DNA of 64,000 bases, taken from Platerodrilus igneus. Its lineage: Eukaryota; Arthropoda; Insecta; Coleoptera; Lycidae. The notes beneath the pieces were generated by a model, which did no database searches, was not told the DNA's origin, and saw nothing but the letters and a program-made list of their open reading frames with translations. Location of the stretch: the NCBI GenBank assembly GCA_036346225.1, contig JARFIW010001215.1, forward strand, positions 8,446,501 to 8,510,500, read 5' to 3'. Positions 1 to 10,844 of the stretch are shown here, piece after piece (position 1 is the stretch's first letter; each line of letters starts with the position of its first letter). A program made the position numbers and the translations under genes.

Positions 1-395
1 TGTTATATGAAGCGCTTATTAGTTATTACTTAAAAGCCACATATTTAAATTCAAACTTTGTTCTAAGGTTAAAGTGAAGATTAATTTTTAAAGTATTTCC
101 ATGATAGGCGTCATGTTATTGGTGTCATTTCAATAATAATAAAAGTTGTTCCAACTGCCTATGAACGAAATGTTCGCGCTAAGAGATAAGATAGGTTATT
201 TTTCTAATCGTATTATAAGAATATAAAAGCTATTGATGCATATCTGCAATCATGTTACGTCAGAAATATAAGTAGTCCCAACCTTTGGAATCTAATTAAT
301 CGACAATTACTGAAAATCCCGCAAATTTTTAATTGCAATTTGAAAATGTAAGTAATTCTGCATACTTTCCGATAATTTAAATTTTTATTAATCGG

Positions 396-608
396 TCACG
401 TAATGTACAACGGACCCGAAAAATATACTAATGAAACACTCTCGAGGTATGTTGTTACATATTTTTTCATCGCACCGTTGCAGAAAAAGCAGTTGTAGGC
501 GCACTCGTAAACTTCACATGACTTTGATGGCAATAGCTTTAATAAAACTTTTTGTTCAGTTTCCACCACATCTGGAGGTATACTCGATACATTTTTTAAT
601 TTAAACAT
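396..608 (-). pseudogene. Fragment resembling the N-terminal domain of a Crypton-type tyrosine recombinase
   Basis: A 70-codon open frame reads like the SAM-like core-binding domain that precedes the catalytic part in tyrosine recombinases of arthropod Crypton-like elements. The order is a proline-rich start (SIPPDVVETEQ), a leucine-rich segment with LLPSKSCEVYECAYNCF, and then a segment ending in YLESVSLVYFS. In the family this domain holds the DNA during strand exchange. No catalytic domain (R...HxxR...Y) follows in any frame nearby, so this would be a dead 3'-truncated remnant. The match rests on pattern recall; a chance open frame is the alternative. Confidence 0.38.
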
Positions 609-1216
609 TTTCGTCCGTATACGAGTAAGTTCTTGCTTGCACTTGGTAATGACGGTTTAAAATACATAATTAAGAAAAAAAAATGATAAGCCAAGGTAAC
701 CTACTTATTAAATATATCAAAAATAGAAACCAGTTTAACTATTTGGTATTTTTAAATGGTAGTTTTAGCATTTGTTTTCATAAAACATTTGTTTTTGAGT
801 GCAGATGGTATTGATAAATGTGCCAATTATTTAAATTATCAGCGCAATATAAATTTATCCTATAATAAACATCCAAAATATTTACCCCTCGATATTGAAG
901 TTGGATGCGATGTTCGTTTAACGCTCCCCAATTTGTAAAGAAATACAACACAGTTGGGGTTCAATTAAATTCAATTAATTTGTTAAGTTTTATTCCAGAT
1001 CTAAAGACAACTATGGAAGATTAAAGTTGAACAGAAAGATGTTTTTTGCCTCAAATCATTTGTTTCAAATCATAAAAACTATTTATACCTACAACTTATT
1101 CCTTCTCATTTCCAAATTTGTAAGGGGAATCACACAGGTATATTCAACTCTTACAAGTCTCAAAAGCTGACAAACAGGAGCTAGTTAAACTTTACTATCT
1201 ACATTATTACATGAAA

Positions 1217-1690
1217 CTATTGTTTATACACTAAACTTACAATTCCAAATCTTGCATATCCATAAACTTGATTGCACGACGGCGGGAAAAATCCGTTATT
1301 ACGCGAAGAATGATGACTTATAACATACGAGGCCGGTAACGTTTGAAAAGTAGGTAAAAGAGCCGCTGCTGACCGTAATGACGATAGTGATTGAAGAGCC
1401 GGCAACGTATATGCATTATTCCGATCCATTGCTGCTGGTACACGCACATAACATAAGGGCCACATCTTAAGCATTGAGAGGGTCGAATAATACTGCGGCT
1501 GGGCGGCCTTGGTTCGTCCTTCGCACCCTGATGTTGATCCACACCGGTTGGGTCCGGGCCACTTTAATTTCCGTGTACATTCCTTGGGTCACGAGGTTCA
1601 CTGCCTCAGGCGACCACATTGTTCTTGTTGTATCAAGCGTAGTATACGCTATACAGAGTGATCTATATTACATTCCAGAGATCGTATGAT
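1217..1690 (-). other. GC-richer island with overlapping open frames, unidentified
   Basis: This part stands out from the AT-rich surroundings by higher G+C and by overlapping minus-strand open frames at 1217-1474 and 1318-1542. The stretch 1500-1620 is rich in CG dinucleotides. One frame contains a segment ending GRPAAVLFDPLNA and another contains MLKMWPLCYVRVPAAMDR. I do not recognise either. It could be a diverged processed pseudogene, an exon of an unknown gene or a piece of a transposon. No splice-site pair or start context settles the question. Confidence 0.25.
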
Positions 1691-1699
1691 GCGCTAACT

Positions 1700-2300
1700 C
1701 GTTCTAGACCAAACTGTTATTGGGCAAAGCTTTAAATTAATACATGAACTTTTATATCTGCAAGTTATTAAATTAATAATAGCAATTGTACGTTCCTCAA
1801 CAGCTTCGGAGACTTTTAAGAATAACCTTCTTAGATTCAATTACTCTAAAAAAATTTAGTAATCTAAAGAACTGCCAATTGCGCTACCATCGAATTAATA
1901 CGAAGTGTTACGTAAAAATGCTAGAAAATCAGTATTTTATCAATTCATTTTGCTGAAAAGTTGCAGCTTCAGGTAGATACCAATTATAATGGTTTCTTTT
2001 CTACGGTTTTCAAAATTACGACGTTATAGTTTACGAGACAAGTTAAAGTACCAAAAAGACAACACTTTCGGCTTGTCCCCTTTGATTTTTTGAGTTTTTG
2101 ACTTGTTTGTAATTTTGATTAATTGTTGGCTGTCAGTTGAATATCTATATCTTGCACTGTACTAAAAAAGAGGCAAACTGAATTTATACAGATAATCACG
2201 AGATGAAGCTGTATGTTGACCAAGAGATCTTTTGGAAGTGCAAGAAGAAAGGTAACATCTGCACATGCACTTGATTTGTTGGCAGTTACTTGTCGTTCGT
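1700..2300. other. AT-rich intergenic or intronic sequence
   Basis: No coding potential, RNA gene or repeat structure is visible here. The same holds for 1-390 and 613-1210, apart from a 60-codon AT-rich frame at 756-938 that I do not recognise and consider chance. Confidence 0.5.
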
Positions 2301-2329
2301 TACAGTCGTTCGTTCCTTCTATTGCCGGT

Positions 2330-2865
2330 TCAAAGAATTAATATCAATCAAATGGTACACTTGTCGATTGGAAGAACTACGTGCGAAACGTCGTTGTTGA
2401 ACAGTTGAGCCAGCATTCACAGAAAAAGATAGGCGTGAGGACATAATTGTGGAAATCGACGAGTCAATGTTTATCAAACGCAAAAACAATATTGTCGGGT
2501 GTTGCCTCAACAATGGATCTTCCGAGGTGTTTGCCGTGAAAATGGTGTTTTCTTGTTAAAATTCCAGACCAAAGCGCAAACACTTATAAAGGAGCTCAAG
2601 AAGCATATCAAGAAAGGAACTACGATCATACATGACTTAAGAACTCGAGAAGACACGTTTTGAGCATTCAAAGTACAAGTTTGTCGACCCAACAACTGTA
2701 GTTCATACTCAGAGCGTAAAACACATGTGAGGATCTGCTAAATGACGAAACAAAACATCGATGCACTACGCGTCATCATTTGAAGTCATACTTGGAGAGT
2801 TCATGCAGCCGAAGCACGTTGCTGGAGAAAATGTTTTCGGGACCTTGTGTAGCTGTTTGGTCTTC
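2330..2865 (+). pseudogene. ISXO2-like (IS1595-type) transposase, degenerate
   Basis: Joining frames by eye, the plus strand encodes a recognisable ISXO2-like DDE transposase. A conserved catalytic segment VEIDESMFIKRKNN begins at 2449. It is followed in another frame by the PQQWIFRGVCRENGVF segment, then KIPDQSANTLIKELKKHI and GTTIIHDL. The FEHSKYKFVDPTT and HTQSVKHM segments and a final SYLGEFMQ-like end near 2810 come next. This is the order seen in arthropod genomes, where these transposases often occur in multicopy elements. At least three frameshifts and a stop break it. The N-terminal zinc-ribbon part is missing or unrecognisable; a DWKNYVRNVVVEQL-like segment lies just before the core. 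No terminal inverted repeats were identified. Confidence 0.72.
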
Positions 2866-3427
2866 AGAAGTTATTTGCTGAAATAAATGTTTTCATCATT
2901 TTTTTATTTTTCAAAGTGGGCCGAGATAGAGGAAAAGAACATCAATACCTTTAAAACAAAAAAAATTAATTTCAACCGTTTTCCTAACAAAGAGACTACC
3001 AATTCCATTCTTAATCTCACTCACTACACGGCAACCAAATCGCCTACAAATTATTTTTAGCCAGAAAATTTTCTCCAACGAGATGCCCTTTAAATCAGTG
3101 TCAATTTCAGTCTCTCTATCTTCCTTGCTTCAGTTGGAATTTTTAGAAACTTAATTTTCATCACTAACGTTGTCTAACTAAGACTGTTTGCAAAAATTTT
3201 CAGCAAAATTTTTTTCGGCAAAATCTTTAAAATAATTATTATATTTCCTCGAGCTACGAGCGACGTCCTCTATGTTTTGCATACTGGGACATAGAAGACG
3301 CCACTAATCAAATGTTAGTACTAAAAATTAACCGCCATCTTTAGTTAACCTAAATCCAAAGTTTCAGTGCGATACGTGTAGTGTTCTAACTATAACGAAC
3401 TGTCAAAGTTAATAAATTATTCGAAAA

Positions 3428-4314
3428 ATGGAATTAAATCATGAAAATTTTTGCGCAATAGTTTTTTATAACTTTCGTAGACAATTATTTCAATAAGAAT
3501 GCCTCGTCGAGTTGGTTTCCGTTTTCGGCAATAAAACACCACAACAATCCACAATTTCTCGTTGGTATTGAGAATTCAAACCTGGACGTATTAGTCTTAG
3601 CGACGATCCAAAAGCAGGTGCACCTAAAACAACAGTCACTCAGGAAAACGTCGATGCTGTGCCCAAGCTCATCGACGAAGATCAACATGTGATATATCGC
3701 GAAATTGAGGCTTCACTGGGGATTTTAAAGACTTCAACACAAAAAATTTTGCATACAGAATTGTGGGTAAAAAATTAGTTTCCCGTTGGATACCGCATCT
3801 GTTGACTGAAAAACAGAAAGCAGCTAGGGTGAATAAGTGTCAAAAAACTCTAGACCGCTTCAAAGGAAACTCTAAAAACGTGTACAATTTCGTGAGTGGA
3901 GATGAATCTGGGATTTACTCATATGAGCCAGACAATAAACGCCAGTCGTCTGTTTGGGTATTCCAAGGTAAAGAAAAGCCAACAAAAGTCATCCGTTATC
4001 GAAGTGTCTCCAAAAAGATGGTCCCAACATTTGTCTTGAAAGCAGGTCATGTAGTACCAATTTTTCTGCAAGATCAAAGAACTGTCACTGACGATTGGTA
4101 TATAACAATTTGTTTGCCGCAAGCCATCGCGGAGCTTCGAAATACCAACCCCAAACGACGAATCACACCAAGACAGTACCGACCTGAGTCCCAACGATTT
4201 CTATATCTTTCCGAAAATCAAGGACGGACATCGTGGTCAAAGGTTTCAGTCGCCAGAAGCAGTCGATACCATCAAAAATGCAATTCTGACTGTACCAACA
4301 AGCGAATAGAATAA
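3428..4314 (+). pseudogene. Mariner-family transposase (SETMAR-like), degenerate
   Basis: The frame starting at the ATG at 3428 begins MELNHENFCAIVFYNFRR, and the sequence continues through several frame changes. It reads through a helix-turn-helix region (SLSDDPKAGAP, then IYREIEASLGI) and the linker to the catalytic domain at 3763-4190. That part holds the first catalytic aspartate in GDESGIYSYEPDNK and the VWVFQGKEKPTKV segment. The second aspartate block (HHDNA) is lost by a deletion near 4165, and the C-terminal DLSPNDFYLFPKIK block is out of frame at about 4185-4225. The family cuts and pastes DNA at TA targets. Frameshifts make this copy inactive. I could not define its terminal inverted repeats. 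Confidence 0.8.
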
Positions 4315-4330
4315 CTGCTTCTAGAGCTGG

Positions 4331-4455
4331 TTCGAGGGCGTATGATTGTGTAAAATGCTCGCCTAACATTTTTCAAGCGGTCCGTGTCGGAAATCGAACC
4401 CGGGACCTTGGGATCAGCTGTCATGCGCAAACCTGTATGGTTCACGGAGGCGCCA
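4331..4455 (-). mobile_element. tRNA-derived SINE, 5' part only (copy 1)
   Basis: Reverse-oriented head of the SINE family that recurs across the window. The B-box region (AAATCGAACCCGGGACC on the plus strand near 4389) and the segment GCTCGCCTAACATTTTTCAAG match the other copies. The 3' tail is missing. A second copy starts six bases further on. Confidence 0.65.
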
Positions 4456-4460
4456 TAAGG

Positions 4461-4745
4461 TAAGTTCCTACATCTAATGTTCAACCCGAAAGTAGTACAG
4501 TGACCAAGAAGTGAGTTCTTTTTACCTACACATTTAGAATTTTGTCGAGCCCTTGCTATTCCAAGAAAGATAAGGATCATTAACGTGCGTGACAACACAC
4601 ACAAGGGACCTACATTTTACCTCTCATTCAAACGCGGGCGTATTTTTATGCAACATGCTCGCCTAATATTTTTCAAGCGATCCGTGTCGAGAATTGAACT
4701 CGGGATCTTGTGATTAGCAGTATACGCGAACATATCTGCTAATTG
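4461..4745 (-). mobile_element. tRNA-derived SINE, nearly full length, diverged (copy 2)
   Basis: Reverse-oriented copy running from the tail (AACCCGAAAGTAGTAC) through the central AGCCCTTGCTATTCCAAG block to a degraded tRNA-like head with a B-box remnant at about 4692-4705. It lies head to tail with copy 1, probably two insertions or a tandem duplication. Confidence 0.65.
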
Positions 4746-5015
4746 GGCAAATGTATGAAGAAACTCCAAAAATCATGTAATAAATTTATAAAAAATTTTG
4801 ACAGGACTGCGCGGAAAACTAGTCGCATTAAAAATATGGAAGACGTTTTTTAGAGGCCTTTGATTTTCGTCAAATTCAAAATTAGCGACCTCAAAACCTC
4901 CTATGTACTGATTTTTATAAATATTACATTACGCTTACGACTTTTGGCCACGTTGCATCAGCTGTTAACTTTTGTTCACACATATTACTTCAAGATAGTA
5001 TTTAGTTTCAGTGCT

Positions 5016-6655
5016 ACCGTGCCTACACAACGTGAAGCTTTTGAAAAATATAAAATACCGCAAAGTTCTATTATTTTGAGGTTGCAAGCAACCCGACAAA
5101 ACAACATTAGGCCGCCCGGTTGTCAATGTGTCTTTTCTGAAACAGAGGAAGCAATATTTTTCCGCAATGCTGAAGAAATGTGCAATTTCGAATTTCCAAT
5201 AACAAGTATTGATTTAAGGTGCCTCGTAAAAATGTATTTAAACAAAAAAAGGTGTGATTGTGAACCAATTCTAGAGTAATGTCACTGGAAAAACACGGAC
5301 AGTCACTTGAAATAAGAAATGGATGCCATTCCACCTAATGTAATTTACAACTATGATAAGACGAACCTGGTAGATGACCCAGGCAAAAGGAAAGTGTTAA
5401 TGAATGCGGTTGTAAATACCATGAAGCCATTAAAAACCTGACGAAGGCAACTGTTAGTATAATGATATGTAGAAATGCAGGTGAAGACGTTTTGCCTCCA
5501 CATGTCACTTACAAGCCCGAACACTTGTGGACAATATGGACCGAGGGTGACCTTGCAAACACTTGCTATAATGGGTCAAAATTAGGCTGGTTTGACACAA
5601 ACAGCTATGGAGATTGGTTTTTTAATTCAGTTTTACCAGTTCTACGTAGAGAAGAAGGAAAAAAATGCTCATATGTGACAATTTGAACTCATATATGTCT
5701 TGATGTACTGAAATCATGTCATGAACATAACATTGCATCTGTGGCTCTCCCTCCAAACAACACCCATTTATTGCTGCTCATAGATGTGGCCTATTTTAGA
5801 CCATTAAAATGTCAATGGCGTTAAATTTCAGATAAATGGAAAACATCTCCTGAAGGGCAGAGATCACCTACAATTCCTAAAAAATGTATTTTCTTCTTTA
5901 CTAAACAAATTGTGAGAAAGAATTCAGAAAAACTCTGCACAAATCCTGAGAGCTGGCTTTAAGAAAACGGGAATTTTTCTCACAAATGCAACTCCGGTTC
6001 TGCAACGATTGTCTTTTTTCAAGTACGTCGATGAACCTGCAGATCCTGAAACTTTTACACAATCATTTGTGCAATACTTAGAAGAGAAGCGAAAGCAAGT
6101 TGTTGATCAGAGTAGGAGTAAAAGTAGAAAGAAAAGACTACAACTGTAGCAGGAAAAAGCAGTTCTGCAGAGGAATTACAGCAAATGTCTTCACTTTCCA
6201 CTTCAAAGAACAAAAATGTTCATTCCGCTTCAAAGGACAAAAAAACAAATCAAGAAAGAAGAAGCTGGAGTTCTATAGTGAAAGTGAAACTGGGGAATCT
6301 GAAATTTCTTATGCTTCCGAATCCTCTTTGAATATTTCAGTGGAACAAATTGAAGATGTTGCAGTTGAAGACCCCATTGAATTGCCATTACTACATCTTA
6401 ATACCGAGTTTTGTAGCAGTTGAATATGTAGACGAATCTTGACCGAGGATAATCAAATCAACCAAGAATGATGGAGCATATGCCAGATGTATGGCACATT
6501 GTGGACAGTGTCGGAAGTGCCCAGAGAAAGAAGATTATATCTTGTACTCAAATGCAGACATTGAATTCTCAATAAATCCCCAAACAAAAATGAGTATGAA
6601 AAGGGCATTACATCGTGTGCCAGAACTAGAAGATAGATGGGGAAAACCATTGAAA
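5016..6655 (+). pseudogene. pogo/Tigger-like transposase, degenerate
   Basis: Conceptual joining of frames gives a pogo/Tigger-like DDE transposase. It has a pipsqueak-type helix-turn-helix remnant (EAFEKYKIPQSSIILRLQ at about 5034) and an RPPGCQCVFSETEE-like linker. The catalytic domain starts at 5320 with IPPNVIYNYDKTNLVDDPGK, followed by SVMFCGNA-like text, then PPHVTYKPEHLWTIWTE (5485-5550) and LPPNNTHLLLLIDVAYFRP near 5745. A lysine/serine-rich tail and a conserved C-terminal end with KNDGAYARC and PELEDRWGKP close it at 6655. The family moves by cut and paste into TA sites. At least six frameshifts or stops are present. The first aspartate (NYDKT) survives, and the THLTQPLD block is altered to THLLLLID. 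No inverted termini were found. Confidence 0.78.
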
Positions 6656-6729
6656 TAAAAACATCAGAACAAACTTTTATTTTAATATCGATGAATCCTC
6701 ATGTATGGTTCTCTAAAATCTTGACACTG

Positions 6730-7498
6730 ATTTTCCCGTCCACGAGGTTATGAAAACATAATCTTTTCTGATGAGGCACATTTTTTACTGGATGGATCGA
6801 TAAATAAGCAGAACCGTCGTTATTGGGCTTGGGCGAATCCAGTTCAGTTGCATGAAAAGCCACTACACTCAGAAAAAGTTCTGTTTGGTGTGGAATAAGT
6901 GCAAAAGGAATTATCGGGCCTTATTTTTTCGAAAACGCAAATCACCATACAGCAACAGTGAATTCTCAAGCTTATTCGGCTATTTTGGGAGACTTTTTGG
7001 AATACCAGTTGGAGAACATTGAGTGGCTAAACGAATCCACATGGTTTCAGCAAGATGGTGCAACACCACACACTTCCCGAATATCAATGAACATTTTGAG
7101 GCACATTTTCCCAGAAAAAGTCATAAGTCGATATGGTGACATCCTATGCCCCCCCACCTCAGGTCACTGGACTTGACACCAGCAAACCTTCTTTTATGGG
7201 GGTTCCTTAAGTAAAGAGTGTATATCGACAAATCGAGCAATTTATTGCACCTGAAACGAAATATTCCCAACGAAATTTCACAAATTTCGCAAGCAACGTA
7301 TCAGAAGGTGTTTAGTAATATAGTACTTCGTTTGCATGAGTGTATACGTCTCCGCGGTAAACATTTGACATCAATTATTTTTAAGAAATAAATCCGCATT
7401 TCTGTAGTTAATTTTGAAATAATGCAAATTCCATACATGCTTACAGGATTTTTCATATTTCATTATAAAGTTGAGAATTCTATCGCGGACACCCTTTA
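6730..7498 (+). pseudogene. Tc1/mariner-superfamily transposase (DUF4817 type), 5'-truncated
   Basis: The catalytic half of a transposase related to the better preserved element at 46067-47375. It contains FSDEAHFLLDGSINKQNRRYW (6766 on), LHEKPLHSEKVLFGV, and TVNSQAYSAILGDFLE (6955 on). WFQQDGATPHTSRISMNI holds the second catalytic aspartate, and a frame-disrupted PRSxDLTPxxFFLWG block ends it. The right end is readable: the bases before 7498 form the inverted-repeat end whose reverse complement starts TAAAGGGTGTCCGCGATAG. The left part with the DNA-binding domain and left inverted repeat is absent; it begins about 75 bases after the pogo-like remnant. Confidence 0.75.
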
Positions 7499-7559
7499 TC
7501 TTAATAAAGTGAATGTCAGCTAACATCCCTTTAAAATATTATGTTTAATCTTCAATTCC

Positions 7560-8646
7560 TTTAAAGTGGTGTCCTGCGGCATCTAGAAATTGTAATCTAC
7601 TAATTTTCCTATTGACCAACAAATTCGTTAAGCGTTCTAAACGACTACTCACATGGACGTATTTCCTTTTCGCAACCGTTGAATTGAATCCGGCATCCTC
7701 GTGCATCACTTTAAGTTTAAATTTAGACTGCTCTCTTTTTAGAGCAGCAATAAACTCGTAGATGTTTGGATGGGCTTTTCCTATGGATTTTTTGAAGCTA
7801 CTATACCATCCTTCAAGGTAATTGATGGTTCTGGCGGTAAAATTTCTATGGTGGTTTCACATTTCGGGCATGAACATTGCGCCCTCACCATCAACCCATG
7901 TAGTAACTGCATAATCCAAAAATTCTTGAATTCTTGGGGCAACGGGTGGCGCATTTGCCATCACATCTATCCAACTATTCAAGAAGGTGTAAGGGTAAAA
8001 AGGGAAGCGCTGAAATTCTTCGAACTAAGAATTTGAAGTCTTCGTTGGTGTAGTACTCCTCTGTTTAGTACTCTGTTTGTACTTTCCTCCAAATACACTG
8101 ACCAAAGTGAAAGAGGCAGCCCTGAATTTTAGTTACTGGGAAAGTTGTCCTAATTGCTCTAATCAACGCATGTTCAAAATCAGTGCAAAGGGTAGTGAGA
8201 TTAAATATACCACCATGCTGCTCACAAACGTCTTGAAGTATACGCAAAAGTTGCCTGTACGTGGTGTATGTCTTACTTGGCAAGAGAGCATATACGCATG
8301 CAATCATGCTTCTGCTATGTTTACAGTGTATCCTGTACAGCGGATAGAATACAGCAGATGAGGTGTAGAAGGTTCCATCCGTATATATCTTATCAGCCAC
8401 ACACATTCTTTGAAAAAAGTCCACAGTTCCAAACACTATAATTCTGTTTTCATCTCCAAAATTTTCCAGTATGAATGCATCGTTGTTGGCAGATCTAGTC
8501 CATTCCCCTTCTAAATTCGCTTGCTGCCTGTTTGCAAGAGGATTTGGAATATTTTTCCGTCTCTGTCGAAGCATTGAACTGCGAATACTTGCAAACGTTG
8601 AGATTGCATTAGCTATAGTTGCACGATCGGCGTTGTAATCATTCAA
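7560..8646 (-). pseudogene. MULE (Mutator-like) transposase, degenerate
   Basis: The minus-strand frame 8646-8065 (193 codons) carries the MULE transposase core. FQRMCVADKIYTDGTFYTSS contains the first catalytic aspartate in the DGTF motif, then SAVFYPLYRIHC and ACVYALLPSKTYTTYRQLL. LCTDFEHALIRAI gives the second aspartate (TDFE), and KIQGCLFHFGQCIWRKVQ is the conserved FHF/CxW helix. Beyond the stop, frames at 7560-8060 still show VRRISALPFLP and a later RTN-like C-terminal part. A FLYWCH or zinc-finger domain often precedes this core in insects, but I did not see one upstream. Long terminal inverted repeats were not recognised. Confidence 0.8.
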
Positions 8647-8825
8647 ATTTCGAAGGCGTTTTTATATGACCTGAGTGAATAAAAAATTGCGGTTTCAAAA
8701 GCATAATAATTACCACAGAGAAAGTCATGATAAACCTCACATCTACAAAAACCCTTGGACTGTAATTTTTAAACGGCATACTTTAATTCTCCAATTCGTT
8801 GTTGGAATTGCACATCTTGACTTTT

Positions 8826-9031
8826 GAATTTTGAGAATTGGCACTACACGTGTATAAATCATTTTTGGGGGTGGGTTTTTAGTTTTAGGGGTTGAAGGGC
8901 TGATCCTAAATTAAAAATTATTCCACAAATAAAATCTAGGCTGTTAAATTTTAAGAATTGACACCTCACGTGCATAAGTCATTTTTGGGGGTGGGTTTTT
9001 CATTTTAGAGGTTGAAGGGGGGGGGGGGGGA
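8826..9031. repeat. Two-copy tandem duplication, period about 120 bp
   Basis: The segment with CATTTTTGGGGGTGGGTTTT occurs at about 8858 and again at about 8978 in the same context (TTTTGAGAATTGGCAC... and TTTTAAGAATTGACAC...). The second copy runs into a poly(G) tract of about 14 bases near 9017. Confidence 0.75.
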
Positions 9032-9605
9032 TTAAAATTTTCCCATCTCGGTTCCCATTCCCTAATCAAGATGTACCTTCGGGGAGTCTTGGTTTATTTC
9101 ATCGTATTTCTTAAAAGGATTCCCCCTTAAAACTAAGGTAATCGAAGTTTTTCTAATTTGAAGTTTCATGATTATCCTACTTTGGTGGATAACGCACACT
9201 AACTGAAATTTTCATTGTCAGTGTCAGAATTTGTTACATTCCAAATTTGGAGATGTACATTTTTAAATTTGTGAGTGAATTCCCGCCATTATTTTTAAAA
9301 TCGACTTGTTCATTTCCGTCATTTCGGACAGTTGCTTTTGCGCAAAAGGAATTCGCAGGCGCGGAATGGCGTAAATGCGCGGTTTGGACACGAGAAGATT
9401 ATTAGTGACGAGACGTCGAACAGTGACGTTTGCTTGTGTCGTTCTTTTGTCTTTTCTCTTTTCAGAATGTAGGTTTCCTCTTACCTGTATCTTCAAGTAT
9501 CTTTACCTTTATTCCTTCGCTCTACCTACGAACAAAGAAGAGGGAAGACGATAAATTTGGATTCAACGTTGGCATGACGCGCCCACACACAGACGAGTTA
9601 CCCGG

Positions 9606-9665
9606 AGATTAGCATGGCCCCTGCGCAAGGATGACACGCAAAATCGTGAAGCGTTCCACATTTTT
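9606..9665 (+). ncRNA. U6: U6 snRNA 3' segment (truncated, embedded in the repeat)
   Basis: Sixty bases, from AGATTAGCATGGCCCCTGCG through GCAAGGATGACACGCAAAA to GAAGCGTTCCACATTTTT, agree base for base with my recollection of insect U6 snRNA from just before the ACAGAG/U4-pairing region to the 3' oligo-U end. U6 forms the catalytic core of the spliceosome. The 5' third (5' stem-loop and ACAGAGA box) is missing, and no proximal sequence element or TATA box at the usual spacing is present. This is therefore a fragment, not a gene. The lack of decay compared with the host repeat suggests recent capture or conserved reuse. Confidence 0.85.
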
Positions 9666-9708
9666 AAGTGAGTACTTTTTATCCTTTTAAGGCGCAACTT
9701 GTATCATT

Positions 9709-10558
9709 TGTTACGTGCCAAAAATTTGGCACTAAACATTTTTTAGTTTAGTCTTGCTGTGCGTGGTTTCGCGCCTTAAATTTGAAAGACTTGGCGCGTA
9801 TTTCCGTTACGTCAGAGTGCGTTCGCGCCAGATCGCGCTGACGGGAGTAGGGGAAAGAGGGGGGGAAGTTTCCGGGAGACGCGGTAACGTATCTGTTTGC
9901 CTCTGAACTTCCAGGAGAGTCGTTTGGTTTAGTTCTTGTTTGCATTTTTCATTGTATATTACGAAAATTATCTACTTTATATTAGATTAAAACATAACCC
10001 TTGCTTGATTTTCGACTTTAAAAAACTGTTTTGAAACCGTAAATCAATACTGTCTGGTGTGTTAAAGGAGAGTGGTTTGGTTTTAGGTATCGTATCGTAT
10101 CGTTATCTTTATTTATGTGTGCTCACGTGTATAGTTTGTGAGGTTAAGGTATTGAAAATCCCTCTTAAAAGTTGTAGTTCCATTTAAAAGAACTAATCAC
10201 ATATTTCAAATAATTTCAGTTATACACTTCATTTAAAGTTACCAGAAAATTAATTAAATTAACCAAACATTTTAGGCACAAAAGCTATATTTCAATATCT
10301 CAAAATGGCCGAAGATAACGATACGATACGATACCTAAAACCAAACCACTCTCCTGGAAGTTCAGAGGCAAACAGCCACGTTACCGCGTCTCCCGGAAAC
10401 TTCCCCCCTCTTTCCCCTACTCCCGTCAGCGCGATCTGGCGCGAACGCACTCTGACGTAACGGAAATACGCGCCAAGTCTTTCAAATTTAAGGCGCGAAA
10501 CCACGCACAGCAAGACTAAACTAAAAAATGTTTAGTGCCAAATTTTTGGCACGTAACA
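9709..10558. mobile_element. 850-bp foldback element with long terminal inverted repeats
   Basis: The ends are perfect inverted repeats starting TGTTACGTGCC (9709) and ending GGCACGTAACA (10558). The arms of about 220 bp (9709-9930 and 10339-10558) are almost identical inverted copies. A second inverted pair (about 10066-10110 with 10310-10357) continues the right arm inside the loop. CATT flanks both sides (9705-9708, 10559-10562). The same host repeat at 53223-53236 lacks the insertion, so the empty site can be read directly. No transposase is encoded, so it would be non-autonomous. Confidence 0.82.
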
Positions 10559-10844
10559 CATTGTAAACGTATTTGGTACGTGATACAATTTGACACGCAA
10601 TTATGTCGTAATATTATTATTGCGCAATATCGTGAACGTGGATAGTGTCAGTGTTGCCAACTGTAGTAGTGGCGCTGAACACGCGGCAACGGGGTTATAA
10701 CAAATTGTTGATGCTTTATCCCTCCCAGATACCCCATGCTGTATTTTTGGGAATTGTAGTGCATCAGATAGTATCTCATGGTACATAAAAACGTATCGCA
10801 CGACGGCGAATAGCACCTGAACCAAACTAATATTATTAGCTATT

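Larger units (their letters stand above)
9232..10702 (+). mobile_element. Solo-LTR-like repeat, copy A, with nested foldback insertion
   Basis: The same repeat occurs at 52770-53368. Excluding the nested 850-bp element (9709-10558) this copy is about 621 bp. It starts TGTTACATTCC and ends TATAACA, the TG...CA ends expected of an LTR. It is flanked by identical AATT (9228-9231 and 10703-10706), which would be a 4-bp target duplication. No coding sequence belongs to it. The strand is assigned from the embedded U6 segment only. A non-autonomous DNA element with short termini is the alternative. Confidence 0.55.

Noticed and set aside
4272..4604. Minus-strand 110-codon frame
   Set aside because: It crosses from the mariner end through two SINE copies and is not coding.
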